Shown here: piece after piece, positions 28,912 to 37,909 of the stretch | How the letters are laid out: the number at the start of each line of letters is the position of its first letter | Numbering within the stretch: the stretch's first letter is position 1 | Source of the DNA: Archangium lipolyticum | GTDB taxonomy: Bacteria > Myxococcota > Myxococcia > Myxococcales > Myxococcaceae | Reading direction: 5' to 3' | DNA: 64,000 nt | Assembly (NCBI RefSeq): GCF_024623785.1 | Contig: NZ_JANKBZ010000017.1 | Span: forward strand, 62,001 to 126,000 | Notes under the pieces: model-generated | What the model was told of the DNA's origin: nothing | The model's database searches: none | Seen by the model: only the letters and a program-made list of their open reading frames with translations | Made by a program: the position numbers and the translations under genes

Positions 28912-30336
28912 TCAATCCAGTTGGAACGTCGCGTCGGACCGGTCGGTGGCGGTGGAGAGCGTCTGGACGTAGAGCAGGTAGTTGTAGTGACGGATGTACC
29001 TGCCGGGATAGTTGTAGGACTCGAACGACAAGCCACTGCTGTCCGCCAGACCTGCCCGCTGGTGGAAGGACGCGTCGTTCTTGTACGAGGTGGAGCCGTC
29101 GTTCTTCTCCAGCCACAGCTCGAAGTTCTTGTGCCTCAGGTAATAGCCCGGAAAGTTCGCTGACTCGAACGATACCGTACCGGAGCCGGCAAGACCTGCC
29201 ACGAGCCTGAACTGTGAATCCCCCAGGTTGCTGACGTTGGTTTCGAGCTTCGCCCTGAACTCCCAGTGGCGGATGACGTAGCCCGGCAGGTTGTGGGACT
29301 TGAACCGGAAGGGAGTGGCCCCTTCCGCGACCGGAATCCCGAAGTTGGGGGTTCCGTCCGCGTTCCAATAGAGCTTCTGCACGCGGGTATGGCGGTTCGG
29401 GTCGTAGAGTGGATCGCCGACGATCGTCTTGTAGTTCCGCGCATGGTAGACAAGGATGTCGGTCTGCCCGTCCTCGCCTATGACGAATGTGTTGTGGCCA
29501 GGGCCGTATTGGCTCGTCTTCTCGTTGCTGATGAAGACGGGATTCGGCGACTTCGTCCAGGATGCCGGATTCAGCGGATCGCTGTTCGCGGAGGCCGTCA
29601 GCAGTCCCAGGCAATAGCGGTCATCGGTCTTGCTGGCGGAGTAGGCGACGAAGATCCTTCCGTTCCTCTTGATGACCGCCGGGCCTTCGTTGACCCAGAA
29701 GCCCTGGGTCTCCCAGGCGTACTCGGGTTTCGCCAGGAGGACCGCGGGCAGGGTGATGGTGGTGGGGCTGCTCATCTTCGCGATGTACAGGTTGCTTTCC
29801 GGGTCCTTCTGCGCCCAGAGCAGATACCGCTGGCCGTTGTGCTCGAAGGTGGTCGCATCGAGCGAGAACGAATCCAGGTGCGTGAAGACGCGGCCCTTCT
29901 CGGTCCAGGTGCCGCTCAGGGGATTGGCACTGGCGTTCTCGAGGGCATAGATGCGGATTCGCCAGATGTCGTTGGAGGCACCCGCGGCGAAGTAGATGTA
30001 CCACTTGCCATTGATGAAGTGGATCTCCGGCGCCCAGATGTGCGCGCCCATCTCGCCGGACGCATGCTTCCTCCAGATGACCGTTTCCGACGCGGTCGCC
30101 AGTCCCTGGAGGGTCTTCGCACGCCGCAGGATGATCCGGTCGTACTCCGGAACGGAAGCCGTGAAGTAATAGTAGCCGTCGGTGTGCTTGTAGATATGGG
30201 GATCGGCCCGTTGCTGGATCAGCGGGTTCGTGTACTGCGGGGCCGCGGCCATGGCGGTAGCTGCCGTCAGCTGCAGGACCAGGGATGCGACGAACAGCGC
30301 GGGGACGAACTGCTTCGCGATGGATGACGAAGTCAT
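28912..30336 (-). CDS. Secreted GH43 arabinosidase with CBM42 (AbfB) domain
   Basis: 474 residues. The Sec signal peptide (TAATAMAAA) cleaves near residue 31. The five-bladed GH43 catalytic domain covers about 35-320: general base Asp45 in QQRADPHIYK, pKa modulator Asp159 in SFSLDATTF, general acid Glu216 in WVNEGPAVI. The C-terminal beta-trefoil (about 335-474) has AbfB/CBM42 repeats (LPGYVIRHWEF, FPGYYLRHKNF, YPGRYIRHYNY) that bind arabinofuranose side chains. It would release L-arabinose from arabinan or arabinoxylan outside the cell. It follows the sister gene by 23 bases with GAAAGGAAGGAA as ribosome site. Confidence 0.9.
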   Translation of the reverse strand: MTSSSIAKQFVPALFVASLVLQLTAATAMAAAPQYTNPLIQQRADPHIYKHTDGYYYFTASVPEYDRIILRRAKTLQGLATASETVIWRKHASGEMGAHIWAPEIHFINGKWYIYFAAGASNDIWRIRIYALENASANPLSGTWTEKGRVFTHLDSFSLDATTFEHNGQRYLLWAQKDPESNLYIAKMSSPTTITLPAVLLAKPEYAWETQGFWVNEGPAVIKRNGRIFVAYSASKTDDRYCLGLLTASANSDPLNPASWTKSPNPVFISNEKTSQYGPGHNTFVIGEDGQTDILVYHARNYKTIVGDPLYDPNRHTRVQKLYWNADGTPNFGIPVAEGATPFRFKSHNLPGYVIRHWEFRAKLETNVSNLGDSQFRLVAGLAGSGTVSFESANFPGYYLRHKNFELWLEKNDGSTSYKNDASFHQRAGLADSSGLSFESYNYPGRYIRHYNYLLYVQTLSTATDRSDATFQLD

Positions 30337-30359
30337 GGGGATTCCTTCCTTTCGTTGGC

Positions 30360-31706
30360 TCAGGGGGTGACTTCCTGGAACGTCGCGTCCGCTTTTTCGA
30401 CCGAGGTGGTGATGGGATCCACCCGGAGCACATAGTCGTAGTGCCGGATGTAGCGGTCGGGCAGGTTGTATGACTGGTAGGAGTACCAGCTCGAATTGGC
30501 CAGACCGGGGACGTCCCTGAAGGTGGCGTCCTGCTTGAACTGGCTCGTGCCGTCATTCTTCGCCAGGACGAGCAGGAAGCTGTCATGCCGCAGGAAGTGG
30601 CCGGGGAAATTGACCGATTCGAACGAAATGGCGTTGCTGTCGGCCAGACCGGGGACGATCCGGAACTGCGAGTCCTCACCTGGTGTCACGTTCGTGTCGA
30701 TGCGAGCCTGATAGTTGTAATGGCGGGCGAAGCGGGTCTGGAAGTTGAAGGATTGGAGACGCCTGATATCGCCGGGCTGCCCCGTCTCCTTCAGGACGGT
30801 CAGGTGCCGGACGAAGCCCGTGAGCGTGGGGAGCTCCTTCCTGGCCGACCAGGAAGCGAAGGTGTTGGTGGAATCGCTGTAGTAGTATTTCGCGACGGTG
30901 TACCCGTCGAAGAGGATCCTCCAGGTGCCATCGTCCAGCTGGTACAGGGCCGGGCCTTCCACCCAGTTTCCCCAGCCCGCCCAATCTCCGGTGCCTCGAA
31001 AGGTGTAGGGGCCGGTCAGGCTGGAGGACGTCGCGTACTCGATGTATTTGGTGGTCTCGTTCTTGGTGAACGCGTGGTAGGTGCTCCCGAGCTTGACGAT
31101 GAAGGTATCGATGTAATTGGGACTCAGTCCCGCCAGCGGCACGGGAGCGGACCAGGCGGACAGTGAGCTGTTCTGCGCCTTGATGACATGGGGGGTGAAG
31201 TTGGTGGCGCCGGTCGTACGCAGGGACACGATGATGTTGACGCTGCCGTCGCTGTCCTTGAACCACTCCGGAGCCCAGGTGTTCTGCAGGTTCGTGACGG
31301 GGAGGGTGACATTCCGGAGGAAGGTCCAGTTCACACGGTCGGTGCTTCGGGCGAAGCCAATCGTGTTGCCTTCCCAGTTCGTGGTGTAGGTGACGTAGTA
31401 CATCCCGTCGGTGTGCTTCAGGATGCTGGGATCCCGGATCAACCCCGACGGTGGTGTGTAGGCGGGTCCCTTCATCAGCCCGTAATGGGTTCCGTTATAG
31501 GACTGGTACACATACATGTTCGATTCACTGGAGCTCGTGAATGCGCTCATGGTGTACACGCTCGAGGTCGCGGTTGCCGGGGCGGGCCGGAGCGTGAACA
31601 GCAGAAGGACGGCCCACAAAACCGGCAGGAGGGAGAGCCGGGAACGCCGGCATGTGAGCGCTAACATGCCGGAGGTGGAGTTGCTCACCACTTTCTTTCG
31701 ACGCAT
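30360..31706 (-). CDS. Secreted GH43-like arabinofuranosidase with CBM42 domain
   Basis: 448 residues. ATG 31706 has CGAGGAA upstream. The signal peptide (LLPVLWAVLLLFTL...PATATS) cleaves near residue 46. The GH43-type propeller has Asp92 in LIRDPSILK, Asp200 in SPNYIDTFIVK and Glu250 in NWVEGPALY. A CBM42 beta-trefoil occupies about residues 305-448 (FQTRFARHYNY, FPGHFLRHDSF, LPDRYIRHYDY). It is the first gene of a two-gene operon with the GH43 gene at 28912. An exact copy of the ara operator overlaps codons 14-18 of this gene, an unusual downstream position. It probably acts on a different arabinosyl linkage from its partner. Confidence 0.85.
   Translation of the reverse strand: MRRKKVVSNSTSGMLALTCRRSRLSLLPVLWAVLLLFTLRPAPATATSSVYTMSAFTSSSESNMYVYQSYNGTHYGLMKGPAYTPPSGLIRDPSILKHTDGMYYVTYTTNWEGNTIGFARSTDRVNWTFLRNVTLPVTNLQNTWAPEWFKDSDGSVNIIVSLRTTGATNFTPHVIKAQNSSLSAWSAPVPLAGLSPNYIDTFIVKLGSTYHAFTKNETTKYIEYATSSSLTGPYTFRGTGDWAGWGNWVEGPALYQLDDGTWRILFDGYTVAKYYYSDSTNTFASWSARKELPTLTGFVRHLTVLKETGQPGDIRRLQSFNFQTRFARHYNYQARIDTNVTPGEDSQFRIVPGLADSNAISFESVNFPGHFLRHDSFLLVLAKNDGTSQFKQDATFRDVPGLANSSWYSYQSYNLPDRYIRHYDYVLRVDPITTSVEKADATFQEVTP
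31653..31666. promoter_or_regulatory. LacI-type ara operator at the GH43 operon
   Basis: TGTGAGCGCTAACA, the reverse complement of the operator at 34545-34558. The match extends to 17 bases (GCATGTTAGCGCTCACA on the minus strand). The site lies 40-54 bases inside the GH43-like gene, so repression would act on elongation or initiation from a downstream position. This links the hydrolases to the ara regulator. Confidence 0.7.
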
Positions 31707-31959
31707 GGGAGTTCCTCGGGGTTGGGGGGGTGCAGCGGGACATCGGGGCGAACATCCGCGCCTCGAATCGTGTCAGGGTGAATGGAATCCACACTGACGG
31801 TCAAGACGCTGAATCCAGATAATTCTGGCAACGCGCCGCATCATTTCATGCAACGCTCTGAAGCCAACATTCAGGGCGTGGCCGGTTGCGCGCGATGACC
31901 GCTCAGCGCTTCACCCAAGTTCATGGCGTGTCGCTTCCTGTCTTGGTTAGGTTGCGAGG

Positions 31960-33333
31960 ATGTCCACTTCTTCTTTGCGAGAACTCCTCGAGCGCCTCGG
32001 TCCGGACGGGGTGCTCGCCTGTACCTGTGGGAAGCACCACCGCATCTTGGTGAAGCAGGTCCTCGTCGGCGAGGATGCACTGCGGGAGTCGGCCGAACTC
32101 CTCCGGCGGCAGCGGGGGAGCGGTCCGGTGCTGTGGGTGCTGAGTGACGAGCACACGGAAGCCGCCGCGGCGGAGCGATGGAAGACGGCCGTCAGCGCCA
32201 GCCGGATCGCCGCGCGGATCCTTCCCGGGGAGCCGAGGCCGGTCCCGACGCTGGCGCTGGTGAACGAGCTCTCCGCCGAGGTGAGGGCACTCTCTCCGGA
32301 TCTCCTGGTCAGCGTGGGCAGTGGTGTCATCAGCGATCTGGTGAAGAAGGTGTCCCTGGACACCGGTGTACCCAACTGGTGCGTCGTGACCGCGCCCTCG
32401 GTGGATGCCTACAGCTCGGCGACCGCGGCGATCCGCATCGAGGGGTACCATCAGGCCGTCCCGGCCCGGCCTTCCGAGGTCATCGTGGGCGACCTGGAGG
32501 TGATCGGCCGGGCCCCCCGTCCGCTATTCCTGGCGGGCCTTGGAGATCTGCTGGCCAAGTATCTGGCCCATCTCGACTGGAACCTCGCCCGGATGGTGAC
32601 GCGCGAGTCCCTCTGCGACACCATCGCCGGACTGGCCCTCGGGTCCGCCCGGGAGGCGCTCGCGGCCGCGCGCACCTGGCAGGCCAGGCCTCTCGCGGCG
32701 GTTCGCTCACTCACCGAAGCGGCGCTCGTGTCGGGGTTCGCGATGCAGGCCCTGGGCAGCTCGCGGCCGGCGGCCTCGGCCGAGCACACCATCGCGCATT
32801 TCTGGGAAATGGCGGGCGCCGTGGCCGAGGAGGAGCACGACCTGCACGGGCTGTTGGTTGGCGCCGCGTGCCGGCTCGTCCTGCCCGGCTATGTCGACTG
32901 GTACCGCCGGCTGGCGGAGGCGGAGCTGGACCTGGAGGGGAGGCTCGTGGCGCTGGAGCGCGAGCCTGCGTGGGACGAGCGTTTGGAGGCGAAGATGAGC
33001 CCCTTCCGGCGGAAGATCGCGGAGGAGATGCGAGGCCGGGTGCTCGATCGCGCGACGCTGGCCCAGCGCCTGGATGCATTTGCCCGAGCGAGGGATTCCA
33101 TTCAGGCCATGGCCGAGCCCCTGCTGAGGGAATTGTCCGACGCGATCGACCTGCTGGCCGGTACCGGCTTTCCCTTCTCGCTCGACGCACTGGGGATCGA
33201 CGAGGACTACCGGCTGCTGCCCGTGCGCAACGTCCGTCTGCTCCGAAACCGCTATACGACGTTCGATCTCGCGCACGAGCTGGGCCAGGAGGACGCGCTC
33301 GTCGCCGCGATCTCTCGCGGCGTGCCCGGGTGA
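31960..33333 (+). CDS. araM: sn-glycerol-1-phosphate dehydrogenase (AraM-like)
   Basis: 457 residues of the iron-containing alcohol dehydrogenase superfamily. The NAD(P) segment is SVGSGVISDLVKK. The substrate/metal region contains APSVDAYSSATAAI, and metal-ligand histidines lie in SAEHTIAHFWEM and EEEHDLHGLLVGAA. The C-terminus reads RNRYTTFDLAHELG. These match glycerol-1-phosphate dehydrogenase AraM of Bacillus, whose gene also lies in the arabinose operon. It would reduce dihydroxyacetone phosphate to glycerol-1-phosphate. Its stop is 7 bases from the end of the convergent LacI gene. A weak AGCGCTT half-site lies upstream at about 31905. Why it belongs to arabinose loci is unresolved. Confidence 0.85.
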   Translation: MSTSSLRELLERLGPDGVLACTCGKHHRILVKQVLVGEDALRESAELLRRQRGSGPVLWVLSDEHTEAAAAERWKTAVSASRIAARILPGEPRPVPTLALVNELSAEVRALSPDLLVSVGSGVISDLVKKVSLDTGVPNWCVVTAPSVDAYSSATAAIRIEGYHQAVPARPSEVIVGDLEVIGRAPRPLFLAGLGDLLAKYLAHLDWNLARMVTRESLCDTIAGLALGSAREALAAARTWQARPLAAVRSLTEAALVSGFAMQALGSSRPAASAEHTIAHFWEMAGAVAEEEHDLHGLLVGAACRLVLPGYVDWYRRLAEAELDLEGRLVALEREPAWDERLEAKMSPFRRKIAEEMRGRVLDRATLAQRLDAFARARDSIQAMAEPLLRELSDAIDLLAGTGFPFSLDALGIDEDYRLLPVRNVRLLRNRYTTFDLAHELGQEDALVAAISRGVPG

Positions 33334-33340
33334 GCCGGCC

Positions 33341-34387
33341 TCAGCGCGCCTTCGCCGGGGAGGTGCTCTTGCGCAGGATGAGCTGCGTCGGGACCACGAC
33401 GTGCTCCTTGGTCCGCGTGGATTCCTCGAGCTGGCCGAGGAGGAGGTGGATGCAGCGCCGCCCGACCTCGGCGAAGTCCTGGCGCACCGTGGTCAGCGGC
33501 GGCGTGAAGTACGCGGCTTCGGGGATGTCATCGAAGCCGACGATGCTGATCTGCCGTGGCGTCTCACGGCCCACCTCGTGGAGCAGGCACAAGAGCCCCA
33601 GGGCCATCTGATCGTTGGCCACGAAGACCGCCGTCACGTCGGGCGTCTGGATCAACTGCCGCCCGAGCTCGTAGCCGGAGTGGGCGCTCCAGTCGCCACG
33701 GAGCAGGGGAGGAACCGGGGCGCCGGCCTTCTTCAGCGCCGCCCGCCAACCGGCGACCCGTTGCTCGGCCTCGATCCAGTCCGCTGGCCCGGCGATATGC
33801 CAGACAGTTCGATGACCCAGGTCGAGCAGGTGCCGCGTGGCGGCCGTGGCGCCTCCGAGCTGGTCAACGGCGACCATGGGCACCGGACTGTTGGAGCCGG
33901 CCTCGACCGTGACCACGGGGACGCCGGGTGGCAGGTGCCGCAGCGCCTCCACCGCCGTCTTTTGCGGGGCGATGACCACGACACCATCCACTCCCTGGTT
34001 GCGCAGGCGTAGCACCGCATCCAGGACCGAGGCCCGGTTCAGCGACCGCAGGCTCGTGATGCTGACCGAGTAGCCCGCGTCGTGCGCTGCTTCCTCGATG
34101 CCGATCAGGGTCGACGCGGGTCCGTAGAGCGCGGTGTCGAAGCTGACGACCCCGATCACCATCGTCCGCCCCGTGACCAGCGCCTGCGCCACCGAGTTCG
34201 GCCGGTAGTTGAGCTGCCGGATGGCGTCGAGAACGCGCTGGCGGGTGTCGCCTTTCACATGCGGGCTGTCATGCAGCACGCGGGAAACTGTTTGATGGGA
34301 AACACGAGCCAGCTTCGCGACATCCGCCATCACGGGCGGGCGGCTCTTGCGATCTTGGGTCCTGCGTCCCGTCTGGGATCCACTCAT
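33341..34387 (-). CDS. LacI-family regulator of the arabinose locus
   Basis: 348 residues. The HTH and hinge lie at about residues 19-70 (MADVAKLARVSHQTVSRVLH; LNYRPNSVAQALVTG). The periplasmic-binding-like effector domain follows (VVSFDTALYGPASTLIGIEEAA; FVANDQMALGLLC; VGFDDIPEA). It is divergent from araB and flanks two AGCGCT-centred operators in the 241-base gap. This is a non-homologous replacement for the AraC (enteric) or AraR (Gram-positive, GntR-type) arabinose regulators. It is likely a repressor released by arabinose or a derivative. Confidence 0.9.
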   Translation of the reverse strand: MSGSQTGRRTQDRKSRPPVMADVAKLARVSHQTVSRVLHDSPHVKGDTRQRVLDAIRQLNYRPNSVAQALVTGRTMVIGVVSFDTALYGPASTLIGIEEAAHDAGYSVSITSLRSLNRASVLDAVLRLRNQGVDGVVVIAPQKTAVEALRHLPPGVPVVTVEAGSNSPVPMVAVDQLGGATAATRHLLDLGHRTVWHIAGPADWIEAEQRVAGWRAALKKAGAPVPPLLRGDWSAHSGYELGRQLIQTPDVTAVFVANDQMALGLLCLLHEVGRETPRQISIVGFDDIPEAAYFTPPLTTVRQDFAEVGRRCIHLLLGQLEESTRTKEHVVVPTQLILRKSTSPAKAR

Positions 34388-34517
34388 TGTGACAGCCTAT
34401 ATCCTCATGGCCGGCTCCGCTCTTGGAGACAGGCTCGATGCCTGTCCAGGTCGGCCGGAGGGTTGTGCAACGCGTCATGCGTTGGCGCGTCGCATCATGC
34501 TTTACACGCGTCAGGAT

Positions 34518-34531
34518 TGTAAGCGCTTCGC
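34518..34531. promoter_or_regulatory. Imperfect LacI-type operator upstream of araB
   Basis: TGTAAGCGCTTCGC, a degenerate copy of the TGTNAGCGCTNACA pattern with a perfect AAGCGCTT core. It lies 27 bases from the better site at 34545, a spacing of roughly two and a half helical turns. Confidence 0.5.
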
Positions 34532-34544
34532 TTGACGCCCCGCA

Positions 34545-34558
34545 TGTTAGCGCTCACA
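34545..34558. promoter_or_regulatory. LacI-type ara operator upstream of araB
   Basis: TGTTAGCGCTCACA, a near-perfect dyad centred on GCGC with the typical CpG centre of LacI/PurR-class operators. The same 14 bases occur in inverted orientation at 31653-31666. It lies 71 bases before the araB start codon. Confidence 0.7.
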
Positions 34559-34628
34559 ATCCGCCGCCATTACCGGGTTCGCTCGAGCCCGGCCGCTCCC
34601 ACTCATTGCTGTTCTCTTGGAGGTCCCC

Positions 34629-36308
34629 ATGAAGCGCGAGGCGTTCGTCATCGGGATTGATTTTGGAACGGACTCCGTCCGGGCGGTGGTCGCCGACGCG
34701 TCGGACGGGGAGGTGGTGAGCGTTTCGGTCCAGCACTATCCCCGCTGGGCGAAGGGGCTCTACTGCGATCCGAGCGAGAACCGGTTTCGCCATCACCCCC
34801 TCGACTATCTGGAGACCCTGCACGCCTCGATCACGGAGGCGCTTGCACGGGCGGGGAAGGACGTTGCGTCCAGGGTTCGTGGCATCGCGGCGGACACCAC
34901 CGGCTCGACGCCTGTCCTCACCGACCGGCGCGGTGTGCCTCTCTCCCTCACGTCTGGGTTCCGGGAGAGCCCGGACGCCATGTTCATCCTGTGGAAGGAC
35001 CACACCTCGGTGGCCGAGGCGGAGCGCATCAACCAGACCGCGCGGACCTGGGGCGGAGCCGACTTCACGAGGTACGAGGGCGGCATCTACTCCAGCGAGT
35101 GGTTCTGGGCGAAGGCGCTCCGGATCGTCGAGACGAATCCCGCCGTGGCCCAGGCCGCGGTCAGTGTCCTGGAGCTCTGTGATTGGATACCCGCCGTCCT
35201 GACGGGGTGTGACGAGCTCGGGAAGATCAAGCGCAGCCGCTGCGCCGCGGGGCACAAGGCGATGTGGCACGCCGAGTTCGGCGGATACCCCGAGGACGCG
35301 TTCCTCGCCCGGCTCCACCCGCGTCTGGTCGAGCTCAAGGCCTCACTCGGAAGGGAGACCTTCACCTCGGACATTCCCTTCGGCACCCTCTGCGCGGAGT
35401 GGGCGACGAAGCTCGGCCTGCCGCGGGACACCGTCGTCGCCGTGGGAGCCTTCGATGCGCACATGGGCGCCGTGGGCGGAAACATCAAACCGCGCCAGCT
35501 GCTGAAGATCCTGGGGACGAGCTGTCTGGACATGGTCGTGGTGCCCAGGACGCAGGAGCCGGAGAAGCTGGTCCCGGGCATCTGTGGTCAGGTCGATGGC
35601 TCCATCATCCCGGGAATGCTCGGCTACGAGGCGGGGCAGTCCGCCTTCGGTGACGTCTACGCCTGGTTCAAGAAGCTCCTCGGCTGGCCTCTCGAGGCGA
35701 TCCTCCCCGCCCTGGCAGGAGGGGACGCCGCAACGAAACAGCCCCTCGCCGACGCGCTCCTGGAGCGTGTCATTCCGGAGCTCGAGCGGGCCGCGAAGGA
35801 CCTCCCGCTGGAAGACAATTCCCTCCTGGCCCTGGACTGGATGAACGGGCGGAGGACGCCTGACGCGAATCAGCGCCTCAAGGGAGCCATCACCGGCATC
35901 AACCTGGGGACGGACGCTCCGCGGCTCTACCGGGCCCTGGTCGAGGCGACGGCCTTCGGCTCGCGCGCCATCGCCGAGCGCTTCAAGTCGGCGGACATCC
36001 GGCTCGACAGTGTCATCGCCATGGGCGGCGTGGCCAGGAAGAGCCCCTTCATCATGCAGACCCTGGCCGACGTGATGAACATGGACATCGCGGTCTCGGC
36101 GGGCGATCAGGCCGTGGCGGTGGGTGCGGCGATGTTCGCGGCGACCGCCGCTGGCCTCCATCCCAGGGTCGAGGCCGCACAGGAGGCGATGTCGCCTGGC
36201 GTCGAGCGGACCTACCGGCCCGACCCCGAGCGCGCCAGGCACTACGCGTCGCTCTACCAGCGCTACCTCGAGCTCGGTGGCTTCGTGGAGAAGCAGCTGA
36301 CGCAGTAG
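34629..36308 (+). CDS. araB: Ribulokinase
   Basis: 559 residues from ATG 34629, which follows TTGGAGGTCCCC; a GTG-type start 12 bases earlier overlaps that site. FGGY-kinase features: phosphate motif GIDFGTDSVRAVVAD at the N-terminus, GIAADTTGSTPV, and GTSCLDMVV. The C-terminus has VEATAFGSRAIAERF and IAMGGVARKSPFIMQTLADVM, the adenosine motif. It phosphorylates L-ribulose at C5. It is first in the araB-araA-transporter-araD operon and under the two LacI-type sites. The length fits the AraB family (about 550-570). Confidence 0.95.
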   Translation: MKREAFVIGIDFGTDSVRAVVADASDGEVVSVSVQHYPRWAKGLYCDPSENRFRHHPLDYLETLHASITEALARAGKDVASRVRGIAADTTGSTPVLTDRRGVPLSLTSGFRESPDAMFILWKDHTSVAEAERINQTARTWGGADFTRYEGGIYSSEWFWAKALRIVETNPAVAQAAVSVLELCDWIPAVLTGCDELGKIKRSRCAAGHKAMWHAEFGGYPEDAFLARLHPRLVELKASLGRETFTSDIPFGTLCAEWATKLGLPRDTVVAVGAFDAHMGAVGGNIKPRQLLKILGTSCLDMVVVPRTQEPEKLVPGICGQVDGSIIPGMLGYEAGQSAFGDVYAWFKKLLGWPLEAILPALAGGDAATKQPLADALLERVIPELERAAKDLPLEDNSLLALDWMNGRRTPDANQRLKGAITGINLGTDAPRLYRALVEATAFGSRAIAERFKSADIRLDSVIAMGGVARKSPFIMQTLADVMNMDIAVSAGDQAVAVGAAMFAATAAGLHPRVEAAQEAMSPGVERTYRPDPERARHYASLYQRYLELGGFVEKQLTQ

Positions 36309-36355
36309 GCCCCCATGTCCAGGCCAGGACCGGAACGAGAAACAGGAGCAGGGTC

Positions 36356-37858
36356 ATGATCGATTCGAAGAAGCAGGAAGTCTGGTTCCTCACCGGAAGC
36401 CAGCATCTCTATGGTGATGCGGCGCTGGCGACGGTCGCCGCTGATTCACGGAAGATCGCCGAGTCCCTCGACGCCTCCGGGAAGCTTCCCGTCCGCGTGG
36501 TCTGGAAGCCCACGCTCACCGATCCCGAGGCGATCCTGAACGTCTGCCTGGAGGCGAACAACGCGCCGAACTGTGTCGGCGTCATCACCTGGATGCACAC
36601 CTTCTCGCCGTCGAAGATGTGGATCGCCGGGCTCTCGCGCCTCCAGAAGCCCCTGGCCCACCTCCATACCCAGACGGAGCGCGAGCTCCCCTGGGACAAG
36701 ATCGACATGGAGTTCATGAACCTGAACCAGTCCGCCCACGGCGACCGCGAGTTCGGGTTCATCGGCGCCCGGCTGCGGCTGGAGCGGAAGATCGTCGTCG
36801 GTTACTGGAAGGACGAGGACGTCCTGGCGAAGCTCGACGGTTGGGCGAGGGCGGCCTGTGGCCTCGCCGAGTCGCGGCGCATGAAGATCGTCCGCTTCGG
36901 TGGCATGAACATGCGGGAGGTGGCCGTCACCGGAGGCGACCGCGTCGAGGCGCAGATCCAGTTCGGCTGGTCCGTGAACGGCTATGCCGTGGGTGACCTG
37001 GTCGGCCGCATCGCCGACGTGAGCGATTCCGAGATCGATGCCCTGGTCTCGGAGTACGAGGACACGTACTCCCTCGTTCCGGCCCTCAGGAAGGGAGGCG
37101 AGCGGCGCATGGGGCTGCGCGATGCCGCGCGGCAGGAGATTGGAATGCGCGGCTTCCTCGAGGAGGGCGGCTTCAGCGCCTTCACCACCACGTTCGAGGA
37201 TCTCCATGGGCTCAAGCAACTGCCCGGCCTCGCCTGTCAGCGGCTCATGGCGAAAGGCTATGGCTTCGGTGCGGAGGGCGACTGGAAGACGGCCGCCCTC
37301 ATTCGCATCATGAAGGTGATGAGCGCGGGGCGGCCCGGCGGCGTCTCCTTCATGGAGGACTACACGTACCACCTGGCCAAGGGGAACGAGCTCGTCCTCG
37401 GCGCGCACATGCTCGAGGTCTGCCCGTCCATCGCGGAGGGCAAGCCCTCGCTCGAGGTCCATCCCCTCGACATCGGTGGCAAGGCCGATCCCTGCCGCCT
37501 CGTCTTCGCGGCCGGGGCCGGCCCCGCGCTCAACGCGACCCTCGTCGACATGGGCGGCCGCATGCGGATGATCGTGAATGAGCTCGACGTCGTGAAGCCC
37601 GAGAAGCCGATGCCGAATCTGCCCGTGGCGCACGCCGTCTGGCGGCCCCTGCCCGACTTCAAGCGGAGCTGCGAGGCCTGGATCCTCGCGGGTGGCGCCC
37701 ACCATGCCGGCTTCAGCCGCGCCGTCACCGTCTCCCAGCTCCAGGACTTCGCGGCGATGGTGGGCATCGAGTTCATCCACATCGGCAGTGGAACCGAGCT
37801 CTCCACCCTCAAGAACGAGCTCCGTTGGAACGACCTCGCGTACCGGCTGGCCCGGTAG
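36356..37858 (+). CDS. araA: L-arabinose isomerase
   Basis: 500 residues, the standard AraA length. It starts KKQEVWFLTGSQHLYGD, the family N-terminus. GVITWMHTFSPSKMWI and HTQTERELPWDKIDMEFMNLNQSAHGDREFG are diagnostic. Metal ligands correspond to the Glu in FGAEGDWKTAAL and in FMEDYTYHL and to the late histidines (AGGAHHAGFS). It converts L-arabinose to L-ribulose with Mn(II). It follows araB by 47 bases with CAGGAGCAGG as ribosome site. Confidence 0.97.
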   Translation: MIDSKKQEVWFLTGSQHLYGDAALATVAADSRKIAESLDASGKLPVRVVWKPTLTDPEAILNVCLEANNAPNCVGVITWMHTFSPSKMWIAGLSRLQKPLAHLHTQTERELPWDKIDMEFMNLNQSAHGDREFGFIGARLRLERKIVVGYWKDEDVLAKLDGWARAACGLAESRRMKIVRFGGMNMREVAVTGGDRVEAQIQFGWSVNGYAVGDLVGRIADVSDSEIDALVSEYEDTYSLVPALRKGGERRMGLRDAARQEIGMRGFLEEGGFSAFTTTFEDLHGLKQLPGLACQRLMAKGYGFGAEGDWKTAALIRIMKVMSAGRPGGVSFMEDYTYHLAKGNELVLGAHMLEVCPSIAEGKPSLEVHPLDIGGKADPCRLVFAAGAGPALNATLVDMGGRMRMIVNELDVVKPEKPMPNLPVAHAVWRPLPDFKRSCEAWILAGGAHHAGFSRAVTVSQLQDFAAMVGIEFIHIGSGTELSTLKNELRWNDLAYRLAR

Positions 37859-37909
37859 GCGAGCACGGTTTTTTCACCCCCCCAGACAGCACGAAGAGAG
37901 AGGCGACCT

